Source of the DNA: Paraburkholderia phenazinium
Lineage (GTDB): Bacteria; Pseudomonadota; Gammaproteobacteria; Burkholderiales; Burkholderiaceae
Direction: 5' to 3'
DNA length: 64,000 bases
Assembly (NCBI RefSeq): GCF_900142845.1
Contig: NZ_FSRU01000003.1
Span: 857,176 to 921,175, forward strand
Part shown: piece after piece, positions 14,910-24,100 of the stretch
Layout of the letters: the number at the start of each line of letters is the position of its first letter
Numbering within the stretch: position 1 is the first letter of the stretch
Notes under the pieces: generated by a model
The model's database searches: none
Told to the model about the DNA's origin: nothing
The model's input: the letters and a program-made list of their open reading frames with translations, nothing else
Program-made: the position numbers and the translations under genes

Positions 14910-17900
14910 ACGTTCTCAAGCGGCTGTTGGGGTTGTTGCTGTCCCGTGAAGCATGGGTGCTGGCCGGCCTTCTATTGCTCGTGCCGGTGGTCTGGGTCTA
15001 CGGCCCCTTGCTGGCGATCGGCGACATCCGTCCTCTGGCGGCGGCTGGCGCGCGCTGCCTGTGCATCGGGCTGGTGCTGCTCGTCTGGCTCGCCTGGGTG
15101 ATCCACCGCAGCCCGGCGCGGCCAGCCAGCGAAGGCGTATTGGCGCGTTTGCGCCGACGCCAGGCGACACCGCGCGATAACCCTGCCGGCGACGCAGACG
15201 GCGAACGTATCGCCGAGTTGCGCACGCGTTTTCGCGAGGCGCTCCATCTGCTGCGTCACGCTACGGTGCATGCGGGCCGCTTCTCGGCCTGGCTCGACAG
15301 GTTGACCGGCCAGTATGTCTATCGGCTGCCGTGGTATCTGGTCGTCGGCAGCAGCGGCGCGGGCAAGACCGCCGCGCTTGTCAACGGTGGACTTGAATGG
15401 TCGATCGCCGAACAGTCGGGCGAGGCCGCGAGCCGCCGCGTCGAACCGACCCAGCAATGCCGCTGGTGGTTCAGCAACGATGCGGTCCTCGTCGACACGC
15501 CGGGCCCTTACCTGGAAGCAGCCGATGCCGGCGAGCGGCGCGGGGCCGAATGGGGAGAACTGCTCGCCCTGCTGAGAAAATACCGGCCGCGCCAGCCGGT
15601 CAACGGCGTGCTGCTGATGGTCGGCATCGACGATCTCCTGGCCTTGAACGAAGCCGACCGCGCATCCTATGCAACGCGACTGCGCAAGCCATTGCAGCTC
15701 CTGCAGGCGAAGCTCGATGTCCGCGTGCCGATCTATCTGTGCTTCACGCGGATGGATCGCCTGAGCGGCTTCAGCGATTATTTTTCCGGGCTGAATCGCG
15801 ATGACCGGGCGCAGGTCTGGGGGATGGCGGCGACGCCGGAGGACACGACACCTGGCCACTCGGGTTGGCTCTCCGGCGCCGCCTTCGATGCCCTGGCGCG
15901 GCGTTTGACCGACGGCTTGCGGGATGTGCTGATCGCGGACCCGGACCTCGACAGCCGCGCGCGGGCCTATCTGTTTCCACAGCAATTCGCCAGCCTGAAG
16001 GAAGTCATCGGAGACTTCTGCCAGACGCTGTTCAGGCATTCGCCGATCGAGACCAATCCGCGGGCGCGCGGCATCTACTTCACGAGCGCCCAGCAGAACG
16101 GACCGACGCTCGACCGGGTTCTGACGCCGATCAGGCAGGCGCTGCAGGTACCTGACGCAACGCCTGTGCGCGACGCTGCGCATCGCAGCCGAAGCTATTT
16201 CCTCAAGCAGTTCCTGCACGATGCGGTGTTCGCCGACGCGGGATGGGCTGGCGTGAGTCGCTCTGTACGGCGACGGCGGCTGATGCTGCATGCGAGCGTG
16301 GTAGCGTTGCTCGGCCTCGTTCTGCTGACGTTGCTGTGTGGCTGGACGTTCAGCTACTGGAACAACCGGGCCTATCTCGGCGAAGTGAACGCGCATGTCG
16401 CGGCGCTCGACCAGCAGACCCAGCAGCCGCTGGAGCTTGCCGGCGGCGCGTTGCTGCCGCTTGTGCCGCTGCTCGACGCGTTGCGGAGCCTGCCGCGCAG
16501 CGAGCGCTTCCAGCTGGACGCGCCTTCGTTCCTGCGCTACCGGATGGGCTTATATCAAGGCAGGAAAACCGGCGACGCAGCCGATGCCGTCTACCGGCGT
16601 GCGCTCGACGAGCGGCTGTTGCCGCAAGCCGCTACCCGTCTCGAGAAGATTCTCGCCACCGCACCGGCCGACGACAGCGAATTCAGCTATGACGCGCTGA
16701 AGGCATATCTGATGCTCCATGACGCGGCTCACTATGACGCAGGCTTTCTCACCGCATGGCTGATGCTCGACGCGGAAAAGACGCTACCGTCGAACACCGC
16801 GCCGGATGAAACCGCGCGGCTGGCAGCGCATCTCACCAACCTGTTCGGCTCGCACACGGTGAGTTCGCCGTTTGCGCTGAACGAGTCGCTCGTGAACAGC
16901 GTGCGCGAGCGGTTAGTGCGCGATTCGCTGGCACAGCGCACCTATCACCTGCTGCGTCGGGAACTGCTGCGCAGCGCGGGCGGTGAAACGGTTAGCGTCG
17001 TCAGTGCCGGTGGTCCGCAGGCTGGTCTCGTGTTCACCCGTCACAGCGGCAAGCCCCTGACCGACGGCATTCCCGCGCTCTACACCTATCAAGGGTACTG
17101 GGACGTCTTCGCTAAACGGGTCGACGGCGCCACAACCCGACTGGAGAACGAGGAACCGTGGGTGCTCGGTATCCGACCTGAGCCGCAAGGCGAAGAGGCG
17201 CGGCGCAAGCAATGGATTGCCGAGGTCAAACGTGCGTACCTCAACGACTACATCGACATATGGGACGCCTATCTGAACGACGTCGGGCTGATCGACAGCA
17301 AATCGCTCGCGCAAAGCATCCAGATCGCCCGCACGCTCTCCGCGCCCGATTCGCCGTTGAGGCAATTCCTGCAGGTTGCAGCGAACGAGACGACTTTGCT
17401 GCGCACACGCAGCAGCGGACCGGCCGCGACCGGACAAGCGCCGAAGGGCGGCGCCGAAGCCGGTCAGGCGCTCTCCGCGCTGTTCGGCAGCGGGTCTTCC
17501 GGTCAGCCGCAATACGATGACGCGCGACCCGAGAGCATCGTGGACACTCATTTCGAGCCGCTGCGGCGGCTGGTCGCCGCAACCGGATCCGGCGGCGACG
17601 CGGGTGCCGCACCGCTCGAAAGCAACCTGCGTCTGCTCGACGAACTGTACGGTTATTTGAGCTCGGCCAATGCCGCCTTGAGCAGCGGAGCGCCTGCGCC
17701 GCAAACGGACGTCTTCGACAAACTGCGTGCGGACGCGGATCGCATGCCGACGCCGTTGCGGAACATGTTCGGCGACTTGTCGCGCAGCGCGGCAGGGCAG
17801 ATCAACGGCGCCGCGCGGCAGAACCTCGCTCATGACGCGCAGGGCAGTATCGGCAAGGCGTGCCGGCAGACGATCGCCGGGCGCTATCCGTTCGCGCGCG

Positions 17901-18511
17901 ATGCCGGCCGGGATGTCGCGCTCGACGATTTCTCACGGTTTTTCGCCGCCGGTGGCCTGATGGACAGCTTCTTCCAGAAGAATCTCGCGGCGCAGACCGA
18001 CACCGGCGCAAGCCGTTGGACCTTCAGGCGCAACCTTGCCGGCGGCATGCCCGCCGACACGCACCTGCTCGGCGCCTTTCAGAATGCGGACACGATCCGC
18101 AACGTGTTCTTCGCCGGCAATGCGACGGCACCGTCGCTGCAGATCGAGCTCACACCGCTCGATCTGGACCCCGGCATCACGCAATACTCGCTGGACGTCG
18201 ACGGTCAAACGATCCGCTACGCGCACGGCCCGCAGATTCCAGCGACAGTGAAATGGCCGGGCTCACGCGGCGCAAATCTGGTCAGCCTGCAGATCAGTAC
18301 ACCGAACGGTTCAGACGGCCTGCAAACGCAAGGCCCCTGGGCGCTGCACCGCTTGCTCGACAAAGCGCGTATCACGCCAGGCGCGGCGCCTGAGAGTTTT
18401 GTCGCCACCTTCGACTTCAGCGGGCGAAAGCTGGCGCTGCGCGTCACTGCCAGCAGCAGCTATAACCCGTTTCGCCTGTCGCAGATGGAGGCGTTCGCTT
18501 GTCCTTCGTGA
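14906..18511 (+). CDS. tssM: TssM (IcmF-like), type VI secretion inner-membrane protein
   Basis: TssM spans the inner membrane and reaches TssJ through the periplasm. The product has 1201 residues, in the normal size range. Two transmembrane helices lie near residues 14-33 and 48-66, and a third near 458-482 (VVALLGLVLLTLLCGW). Between them is a cytoplasmic NTPase-like domain with an intact Walker A motif, GSSGAGKT, near residue 150, and VDTPGP as the Walker B-like segment. The periplasmic part carries the ImcF-related and C-terminal beta domains, ending with the VTASSSYNPF region. An intact Walker A suggests an ATP-binding TssM, since some systems have lost it. Confidence 0.95.
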   Translation: MNVLKRLLGLLLSREAWVLAGLLLLVPVVWVYGPLLAIGDIRPLAAAGARCLCIGLVLLVWLAWVIHRSPARPASEGVLARLRRRQATPRDNPAGDADGERIAELRTRFREALHLLRHATVHAGRFSAWLDRLTGQYVYRLPWYLVVGSSGAGKTAALVNGGLEWSIAEQSGEAASRRVEPTQQCRWWFSNDAVLVDTPGPYLEAADAGERRGAEWGELLALLRKYRPRQPVNGVLLMVGIDDLLALNEADRASYATRLRKPLQLLQAKLDVRVPIYLCFTRMDRLSGFSDYFSGLNRDDRAQVWGMAATPEDTTPGHSGWLSGAAFDALARRLTDGLRDVLIADPDLDSRARAYLFPQQFASLKEVIGDFCQTLFRHSPIETNPRARGIYFTSAQQNGPTLDRVLTPIRQALQVPDATPVRDAAHRSRSYFLKQFLHDAVFADAGWAGVSRSVRRRRLMLHASVVALLGLVLLTLLCGWTFSYWNNRAYLGEVNAHVAALDQQTQQPLELAGGALLPLVPLLDALRSLPRSERFQLDAPSFLRYRMGLYQGRKTGDAADAVYRRALDERLLPQAATRLEKILATAPADDSEFSYDALKAYLMLHDAAHYDAGFLTAWLMLDAEKTLPSNTAPDETARLAAHLTNLFGSHTVSSPFALNESLVNSVRERLVRDSLAQRTYHLLRRELLRSAGGETVSVVSAGGPQAGLVFTRHSGKPLTDGIPALYTYQGYWDVFAKRVDGATTRLENEEPWVLGIRPEPQGEEARRKQWIAEVKRAYLNDYIDIWDAYLNDVGLIDSKSLAQSIQIARTLSAPDSPLRQFLQVAANETTLLRTRSSGPAATGQAPKGGAEAGQALSALFGSGSSGQPQYDDARPESIVDTHFEPLRRLVAATGSGGDAGAAPLESNLRLLDELYGYLSSANAALSSGAPAPQTDVFDKLRADADRMPTPLRNMFGDLSRSAAGQINGAARQNLAHDAQGSIGKACRQTIAGRYPFARDAGRDVALDDFSRFFAAGGLMDSFFQKNLAAQTDTGASRWTFRRNLAGGMPADTHLLGAFQNADTIRNVFFAGNATAPSLQIELTPLDLDPGITQYSLDVDGQTIRYAHGPQIPATVKWPGSRGANLVSLQISTPNGSDGLQTQGPWALHRLLDKARITPGAAPESFVATFDFSGRKLALRVTASSSYNPFRLSQMEAFACPS

Positions 18512-18594
18512 TCTGCATCCGACACGCCGCGTGGCGCGTGGCGCGGCGCCGTGAGCACGCGCTTCGCGACCGGCGGCCTCTCGCCTCGATTCGC

Positions 18595-18622
18595 TTTTTT
18601 GTTTGTTTTGTTTGTTTCGTTT
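18595..18622 (+). repeat. T-rich TTTG/TTTTG tract between tssM and the FHA gene
   Basis: A 28-base run of T interrupted only by single G or C residues, with TTTG and TTTTG units, stands out in this GC-rich DNA. Upstream bases 18512-18590 can form GC-rich stems, for example GCCGCG with CGCGGC around 18517-18540. The arrangement could be a loose intrinsic terminator after tssM, an unstructured leader for the FHA gene, or a slippage-prone tract. The tract is plain to see; its role is inferred. Confidence 0.5.
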
Positions 18623-18641
18623 GCCATCAGGAACCTGACGT

Positions 18642-19805
18642 ATGTCTTCCTCTCACATCACACTGACTGTCGTTGCCTACCATGGCCAGGCGCTCGTCGA
18701 CGGCGCTCGCGCAACGTTCGATACGCACGGCGGCACGATCGGACGGGACGGCAGCAACCTGCTGCCGCTGCCCGGCGACGATGGGCTGGTCGCGCGCCAC
18801 CATGCCACTGTCAGCTCGCAAGCTGGTCATTGGCAACTGCTCAACACCAGCGGCTACGCGGCGATCGCAATCAACGGCAAGATGCTGGCGCCGGGCGCGC
18901 AAACGAACCTGCAGGCGGGCGACATCGTCAATATGGGCGCCTATGTCTTGCGGGCCGGCGTGGATGCAGTGCCCGCTGCGTGGGACTTGCCGGCGCTTGC
19001 CGCGCTCGCCGGATCTGAGCGCACTGGCGTGCATCTGGAAGCTGCGGCGCCGCTGCGCTTCGAGATGCCCGCCGCCCCATATCCGGCGGATCCCCTGACA
19101 GGCTTCGGATCAAGCGCCGGGACGGCCGATCTGCTTGACACGCCGCTCGATCCGCTCCTGCTGTTCGGCACGGCTCCGGCCTGGTCCAGCGCAACCGCGC
19201 TGGAGCCGCCGGGGTTGTTTGCCGACCTGTCCGACACGCGGTCATCCTCTGCCTTCGACGCTTCGAATCGCCCCAATATGCACGGGTATGCCGTGCGCGA
19301 TGCGGTGCCGGAACACGGCAGTCATCTGCGCTTGCAGATTGCTTCGCTCGCGGCCGCTCCGGCTCAGGCGCAAGCGCAACCGGCCGCCGAGGTGTGGAAC
19401 TTCGATCCATCCAGCTTCGAGCGCCCGAGGCCGGACAGTTCTGGCAGCGTGACGAGCGGGGATGCAGGGGATGCCACCGCTCCGGGCGTGCCAGACATAC
19501 CAGACATACCAGACGTACCGGGCGCACCAGGTACCGCCCGGACCGTCGCGCCGGAGTACGGTGCCCAGTTCGGGGCGCCGACCGTGTTGCGGCCAGCCGG
19601 TCCGATCAGGATTGTGGAACCGACTGCCGCCGCCCCGCTCATCGAGCCGGCCGACCACCACGCGCCCATCCTGCACGAGCTGGCCCGACACTTCCTTGAG
19701 GGCGCGGCGATCGAACCCGGCTCTGCAGCAGAGGCCGGCTTGAACCGGCAGGTCATGTATACGCTCGGAAAGCTCGTCCGCAGTCTGATGCCGCCACGCT
19801 CATGA
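18642..19805 (+). CDS. FHA-domain protein at the end of the T6SS cluster
   Basis: FHA domains bind phosphothreonine peptides, and FHA proteins accompany many T6SS clusters as assembly regulators (Fha/TagH/TssH-associated). The 387-residue product has an N-terminal FHA domain (about 25-105) with GRDGSNLLPLP, ARHHATVS, WQLLN and INGK. The usual serine before the R-x-H element is alanine here. Residues about 110-330 are disordered, rich in Pro/Ala, and contain a 9-bp tandem repeat giving PGVPDIPDIPDVPGAPG. The last 50 residues are a helical segment. A ribosome site (AGGAA) precedes the start. No Ser/Thr kinase (PpkA) or phosphatase gene lies in the window, so phosphorylation-dependent control is unproven. 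Confidence 0.8.
   Translation: MSSSHITLTVVAYHGQALVDGARATFDTHGGTIGRDGSNLLPLPGDDGLVARHHATVSSQAGHWQLLNTSGYAAIAINGKMLAPGAQTNLQAGDIVNMGAYVLRAGVDAVPAAWDLPALAALAGSERTGVHLEAAAPLRFEMPAAPYPADPLTGFGSSAGTADLLDTPLDPLLLFGTAPAWSSATALEPPGLFADLSDTRSSSAFDASNRPNMHGYAVRDAVPEHGSHLRLQIASLAAAPAQAQAQPAAEVWNFDPSSFERPRPDSSGSVTSGDAGDATAPGVPDIPDIPDVPGAPGTARTVAPEYGAQFGAPTVLRPAGPIRIVEPTAAAPLIEPADHHAPILHELARHFLEGAAIEPGSAAEAGLNRQVMYTLGKLVRSLMPPRS
19482..19526 (+). repeat. Five 9-bp tandem units inside the FHA gene
   Basis: Five consecutive 9-base units lie in frame: CCGGGCGTG, CCAGACATA twice, CCAGACGTA and CCGGGCGCA. They encode PGV-PDI-PDI-PDV-PGA. Each unit is three codons, so gain or loss would keep the reading frame and lengthen or shorten the flexible linker. 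Confidence 0.8.
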
Positions 19806-19980
19806 CGAAGGCGAAGGTGAAGGTGAAGGGCGACCCACTGAACCGTAGCGACGCTCGCCCAGCGCCCGCCCGCCGCCAGAAAGCCAGGCGGCGCCAAACC
19901 GCGGGACAGCCGGCCAGACAGGCGGGTACGGTCCCCTCTGCTATATTCTTCCCATCCTGCCCTTTACCAGTTCGCGACAC

Positions 19981-21273
19981 GTGGAACAACTACCGTTATG
20001 GGCGCAGATAGGCGCCGTCTTCCTGCTGCTTATCTGCTCCAGTTTCTTTTCGATCTCCGAAACGGCGATGATGGCGCTCAACCGTCACCGCCTGAAGCAT
20101 CTGTCCAATCAGGGCGTGCTCGGCGCCAAGACGACGCAAGGCCTGCTCGCCCACACCGACGAGCTGCTAAGCGTCATCCTGATCGGCAACAATCTGTTCA
20201 ACACGATCATCCCGGTGCTGACCACCTCGGTCGCGCTGCATACGTTCGGCCGCAACAATCTGGTGCTGTCGATTGCGACCGGTATCGTCGCATTCCTGAT
20301 CATCGTCTTCGCGGAGATCACGCCGAAGATCGTCGGCGCGACGTTTCCGGAAAAAATCGCCTTGCCGGCGAGTCTGCTGATCGCCCCGCTGATGCGCGCG
20401 ACGAAGCCGATCGTCTGGTTCGTCAACCTGTTCGCCAACGGCATCCTGCGCATCCTGCACATCAATACGAAGGGCGCGCACGACCAGCGACTTTCGACCG
20501 AGGAGCTGCGCACCATCGTCCTCGAGTCCGGCAGCTTCATGCCGACCAAGCACCGCAGCATCCTTCTGAACCTGTTCGATCTGGAGAACATCTCCGTCGA
20601 CGACGTGATGATTCCGCGCCGCCGGATCGAAGCGCTCGATTTCGATGCGCCGTTCGAGCAGATTCTGCATCAGCTCGAAACCTGCTATCACAACAAGCTG
20701 ATCGTCTATCAGGGCGACATCGACCGTGTGCTCGGCGTGTTGCACGTGCGCAAGACGCTGTCGGCGCTGCACAACCAGGAGCTTGAGCGCGAGACCTTGC
20801 GCGAGCTGCTCGCCGAACCGTATTTCGTGCCGAGCGGCACGCCCGTGTTTCAGCAGTTGCAGTACTTTCAGGAGAGCCGTCACCGAACCGCGCTGGTCGT
20901 CAACGAATACGGCGAACTGCAGGGGCTGGTCACGCCGGAAGACATCATCGAGGAACTGATCGGCGAGTTCACCACCTCGATCCCGCGTAGCGCGAATTCG
21001 CGCGGCGGCTGGAACGAAAACGGCGAATGCATCGTCGCCGGCAGCATGCCGCTGCGCGAACTGAACCGCTGGCTGCAGCTCACCCTGCCGACCGACGGGC
21101 CGAAGACCCTGAATGGCCTGATTCTGGAAATCCTCGAAGAAATTCCCGATGGCGACGTGTGCGTGCAGATCGCGGGCATCAAACTCGAAGTGATGCGCAG
21201 CGACGATCAGGCGGTGCGCACCGTCAAGATTTTCAAGCCGGGCGCGAAGGGTGGGAAAAAGCTGCGGAGCTGA
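19981..21273 (+). CDS. HlyC/CorC-family (CNNM/CorB-like) membrane protein with CBS domains
   Basis: The 430-residue product has an N-terminal DUF21/CNNM transmembrane domain (about 1-190; SFFSISETAMMALNRHRLKHL is the family signature). A CBS pair follows (about 205-330), then a C-terminal CorC/HlyC domain (about 345-425). Relatives are implicated in Mg/Co efflux or magnesium homeostasis; the older name hemolysin is misleading. The start is a GTG at 19981, chosen because the family begins MEQxPLWAQI. No clear ribosome site is seen; a TATATT element at 19942-19947 could be its -10 box. It stands alone between the T6SS and pil genes. Confidence 0.88.
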   Translation: MEQLPLWAQIGAVFLLLICSSFFSISETAMMALNRHRLKHLSNQGVLGAKTTQGLLAHTDELLSVILIGNNLFNTIIPVLTTSVALHTFGRNNLVLSIATGIVAFLIIVFAEITPKIVGATFPEKIALPASLLIAPLMRATKPIVWFVNLFANGILRILHINTKGAHDQRLSTEELRTIVLESGSFMPTKHRSILLNLFDLENISVDDVMIPRRRIEALDFDAPFEQILHQLETCYHNKLIVYQGDIDRVLGVLHVRKTLSALHNQELERETLRELLAEPYFVPSGTPVFQQLQYFQESRHRTALVVNEYGELQGLVTPEDIIEELIGEFTTSIPRSANSRGGWNENGECIVAGSMPLRELNRWLQLTLPTDGPKTLNGLILEILEEIPDGDVCVQIAGIKLEVMRSDDQAVRTVKIFKPGAKGGKKLRS

Positions 21274-21454
21274 TGGGTAGGTGTGCTGGGCGTAACTAGT
21301 GCCGGGGTCTGTCCATCGAACGGATGGGCTTTCCGCGGCCGTCTGCCGTCTACCGTCTGCGGCATACCTGGCCATCCGGCCGAATGGCGGTAACGCTCCG
21401 CCTGCCCGATGATGGAGTCGTCTTGTTCTACAGGCGGCTCCCGGCCGGTTTCCG

Positions 21455-22849
21455 ATGTCATCCTCGCCCCGCTTCACACCGGCTAGCACCGCTGATCGTC
21501 TGGCGCCCACCGTTACAACGGGCGTGCCCTATCGTGCCATGGCACTCGAGGTCGAGCCTGCCGCCGCACCTGCCACGCCCGCACCCGCGCCGCCGGCCCA
21601 GCATTCGGCACGCGCGTTCGACAGTACAAGCCGCGACGACACGCCCCGCCGCGAGCCAACGCCCGGTGTCGCCGAAGCGGACAACACCCCCGCAGTCCGT
21701 CTGCTGAGCGACACGCTGCGGGAAGCCACCCGCCGTAACGCCTCGGACCTGCATGTCGAACCCACCGAACATGGCTGGCGCATGCGGTTGCGCATCGACG
21801 GCGTGCTGCACGCCATCGCGCAACCGCCGGCCCATCTGCGCGACGCCTTCATCACCCGCGTGAAAGTGCTCGCGCGCATGGACATCGCCGAACGGCGCGT
21901 GCCGCAGGACGGACGCCTGCGCATCGCCACCACCCCAGGCAAGTTCGAAGACTATCGCGTGAACTCGCTGCCCACGTTGTTCGGGGAAAAGCTCGTCCTG
22001 CGACGACTCGACGCGCTGCCCGCCGCCCTCTCGCTCGATTCGCTTGGCCTCGATCCCGCTCAGCGCGCCACGCTCGAGGCAGCCATCAGCGCGCCGCACG
22101 GACTGGTGCTGGTGACCGGTCCAACCGGCAGCGGCAAAACGCTCTCGCTGTACTGCTTCCTGCAGAAGCTCAACGCCGAATCGCGCAACCTCTGCTCGGT
22201 CGAAGATCCGGCGGAAATCCAGCTCGCCGGCATCAACCAGGTCAGCGTGCGCGAGAAGGCCGGTCTCACCTTCGCCGTCGCGTTGCGCGCGTTTCTGCGC
22301 CAGGATCCGGACGTGATCATGGTCGGCGAAATCCGCGACGAAGAGACCGCCGACGTCGCCGTCAAGGCGGCGCAAACCGGCCACCTCGTGCTCTCTACGC
22401 TGCACACCAACGACGCGCCGGCCGCCATCGCGCGCCTGATCGATATCGGCGTCGAGCCGTATCACCTGGCCGCCGCGCTACGCATGGTCACCGCGCAACG
22501 GCTGGTGCGGCGGCTATGCGTCGTCTGCCGGACAGCGGCGCCGCAATCGGCAGCCGCGTTGCGCGCGGCCGGCTTTAGCGAGGATCAACTCGACGGCTGG
22601 CATCCCTACGTCGCTGCGGGCTGCGACGCTTGCCACCGCATTGGCTACCGTGGGCGCGTCGGCATTCACCAGGTGATGCCGGTGTCGGACGCGATGCGCG
22701 AGCTGATCGTCGCGAATGCAGGCACGCTCTCGCTCGCCCGGCAGGCCCAGGCTGAACGGGTGGGCACGCTGCGCGAGGCCGCGTTGGCGCGCGTGCGGGA
22801 CGGCACGACCAGTCTCGCCGAAGCACTCGGCGCAACCGAGGTCGTATAA
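21455..22849 (+). CDS. PilB/GspE-type secretion ATPase, short N-terminus
   Basis: This assembly ATPase of the type IV pilus/type II secretion class powers pilin extension or pseudopilin movement. The 464-residue product has a Pro/Ala-rich leader (about 1-75), then the N2 and motor domains: Walker A GPTGSGKT near residue 221-228, an Asp box (NLCSVEDPAEIQ), Walker B with VGEIRDEET, and a His box near LSTLHTNDAPAA. Two CxxC pairs (CVVC, CDAC) in the C-terminal part form the usual zinc site. It lacks the roughly 100-residue MshEN/GspE-N domain of full-length PilB, which limits which inner-membrane partner it can bind. pilC follows after 2 bases. Confidence 0.88.
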   Translation: MSSSPRFTPASTADRLAPTVTTGVPYRAMALEVEPAAAPATPAPAPPAQHSARAFDSTSRDDTPRREPTPGVAEADNTPAVRLLSDTLREATRRNASDLHVEPTEHGWRMRLRIDGVLHAIAQPPAHLRDAFITRVKVLARMDIAERRVPQDGRLRIATTPGKFEDYRVNSLPTLFGEKLVLRRLDALPAALSLDSLGLDPAQRATLEAAISAPHGLVLVTGPTGSGKTLSLYCFLQKLNAESRNLCSVEDPAEIQLAGINQVSVREKAGLTFAVALRAFLRQDPDVIMVGEIRDEETADVAVKAAQTGHLVLSTLHTNDAPAAIARLIDIGVEPYHLAAALRMVTAQRLVRRLCVVCRTAAPQSAAALRAAGFSEDQLDGWHPYVAAGCDACHRIGYRGRVGIHQVMPVSDAMRELIVANAGTLSLARQAQAERVGTLREAALARVRDGTTSLAEALGATEVV

Positions 22850-22851
22850 CC

Positions 22852-24072
22852 ATGAGGACAACTGAAGCCGAAGCACGCGAGATGCGCTTTGCATGGCGCG
22901 GCGTCGATGCCGCGGGCACACAGCACAGCGGCACGCTCATCGCGGCAGACGCGAGTGCCGTGCGCACACTGCTCAAGCGCGACAACCTGTTCATCGTCGA
23001 ACTCACGCCACGCGGCGTCGCGCCACGCCCTCAGGCACGCGCCTCGGAAGTCACGCGCTTCACCCGTCAACTCGCCAGTCTGCTGCGCGCCGGATTGCCG
23101 CTCGCGTCTTCGCTCGAACTGCTCGCGCAAGCCCCTGCGCCACGCCAGCGCGGTATGTCGCGCATCGTCGGCGCCCTGGCGCGCGACATCACGAGCGGCC
23201 TGAGTTTCTCGGCGGCGCTCGCACGGCATCCGGCCCAGTTCAACCCGCTGTATTGCCAACTGGTCGCGGTCGGCGAAGCGGCGGGCGCGCTCCCCGCGGT
23301 ACTGGCGCGCGTCGCCGACGACCGCGAACGGGGCGCCGCGCAGCGCGCCAAGGTCAAGGCCGCGCTCACCTATCCCGTCGCGATCCTGCTGCTGGCACTC
23401 GCCATCACGGCTGCGTTGCTGGTATGGGTGGTGCCGACCTTCAAGCAGATCTTCGACGGCTTCGGCGCCCGCTTGCCGGCGCCCACGCAAATCGTCCTGG
23501 CGCTCTCCGACGCCACGGCGCGCTGGAGCGTGCCGGTGCTCGCGTCGACGGTGTGCGCCGGTTTTGCCATGGCTTCCCTGCTGCGGCGCTCTGAAGCAGC
23601 ACGCGTGACGCTAGCCCGCCTGATGCTGCGCCTGCCGGTCGCCGGCACGCTGCTCGCGACCCTGTGTGCGGCACGCTGGAGTCGGGCGCTCGGTACGCTG
23701 CTGTCAGCCGGTACGCCGCTCGCCGACGCATTCGACTCGCTGACCCATGCCACGGGCAACGCCTGGTTCGATCGGGCCACGGTCGAGATCGCCGCCCGCC
23801 TGCGGCGCGGCGAACGGCTCGCCGCCGCCATGCGTGCCGCGCGTTGCTTTCCGGCCGAGGTGGTTCAGCCCGTCGCCGTCGCAGAGGAGTCCGGTGCATT
23901 GGATACGATGCTGATCGACGTGGCCTCGCTTAGCGATCGTCAGGTTGACGAAAAGATCGGCACCCTGGCGAGCCTCTGCGAACCGCTGGTGATCATCGTG
24001 CTGGGGACGCTGGTCGGCGGCCTTGTCATCGCGATGTATCTTCCCATTATTCAACTCGGCAACGTGGTGTAG
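22852..24072 (+). CDS. pilC: PilC/GspF-type inner-membrane platform protein
   Basis: PilC is the polytopic inner-membrane platform that the PilB ATPase acts on. The 406-residue product has two T2SSF domains (about 75-195 and 275-395). Each is followed by hydrophobic helices, for example VAILLLALAITAALLVWVVP near 180 and a C-terminal VIIVLGTLVGGLVIAMYLPI. The family ending PIIQLG is present. The start at 22852 lies two bases after the pilB stop; MRFAWRG at 22882 is an alternative. No pilin gene lies beside it, so the substrate must be encoded elsewhere. Confidence 0.92.
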   Translation: MRTTEAEAREMRFAWRGVDAAGTQHSGTLIAADASAVRTLLKRDNLFIVELTPRGVAPRPQARASEVTRFTRQLASLLRAGLPLASSLELLAQAPAPRQRGMSRIVGALARDITSGLSFSAALARHPAQFNPLYCQLVAVGEAAGALPAVLARVADDRERGAAQRAKVKAALTYPVAILLLALAITAALLVWVVPTFKQIFDGFGARLPAPTQIVLALSDATARWSVPVLASTVCAGFAMASLLRRSEAARVTLARLMLRLPVAGTLLATLCAARWSRALGTLLSAGTPLADAFDSLTHATGNAWFDRATVEIAARLRRGERLAAAMRAARCFPAEVVQPVAVAEESGALDTMLIDVASLSDRQVDEKIGTLASLCEPLVIIVLGTLVGGLVIAMYLPIIQLGNVV

Positions 24073-24100
24073 CATCGCAGCCGAATCCAACTATTTCGCC

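Noticed and set aside
19802..20011. 69-codon basic open frame starting in an ATGA overlap with the FHA gene
   Set aside because: The overlap is suggestive, but the peptide is low complexity (KVKVK, RRQKARRRQ), overlaps the next gene out of frame and matches no family known to me.
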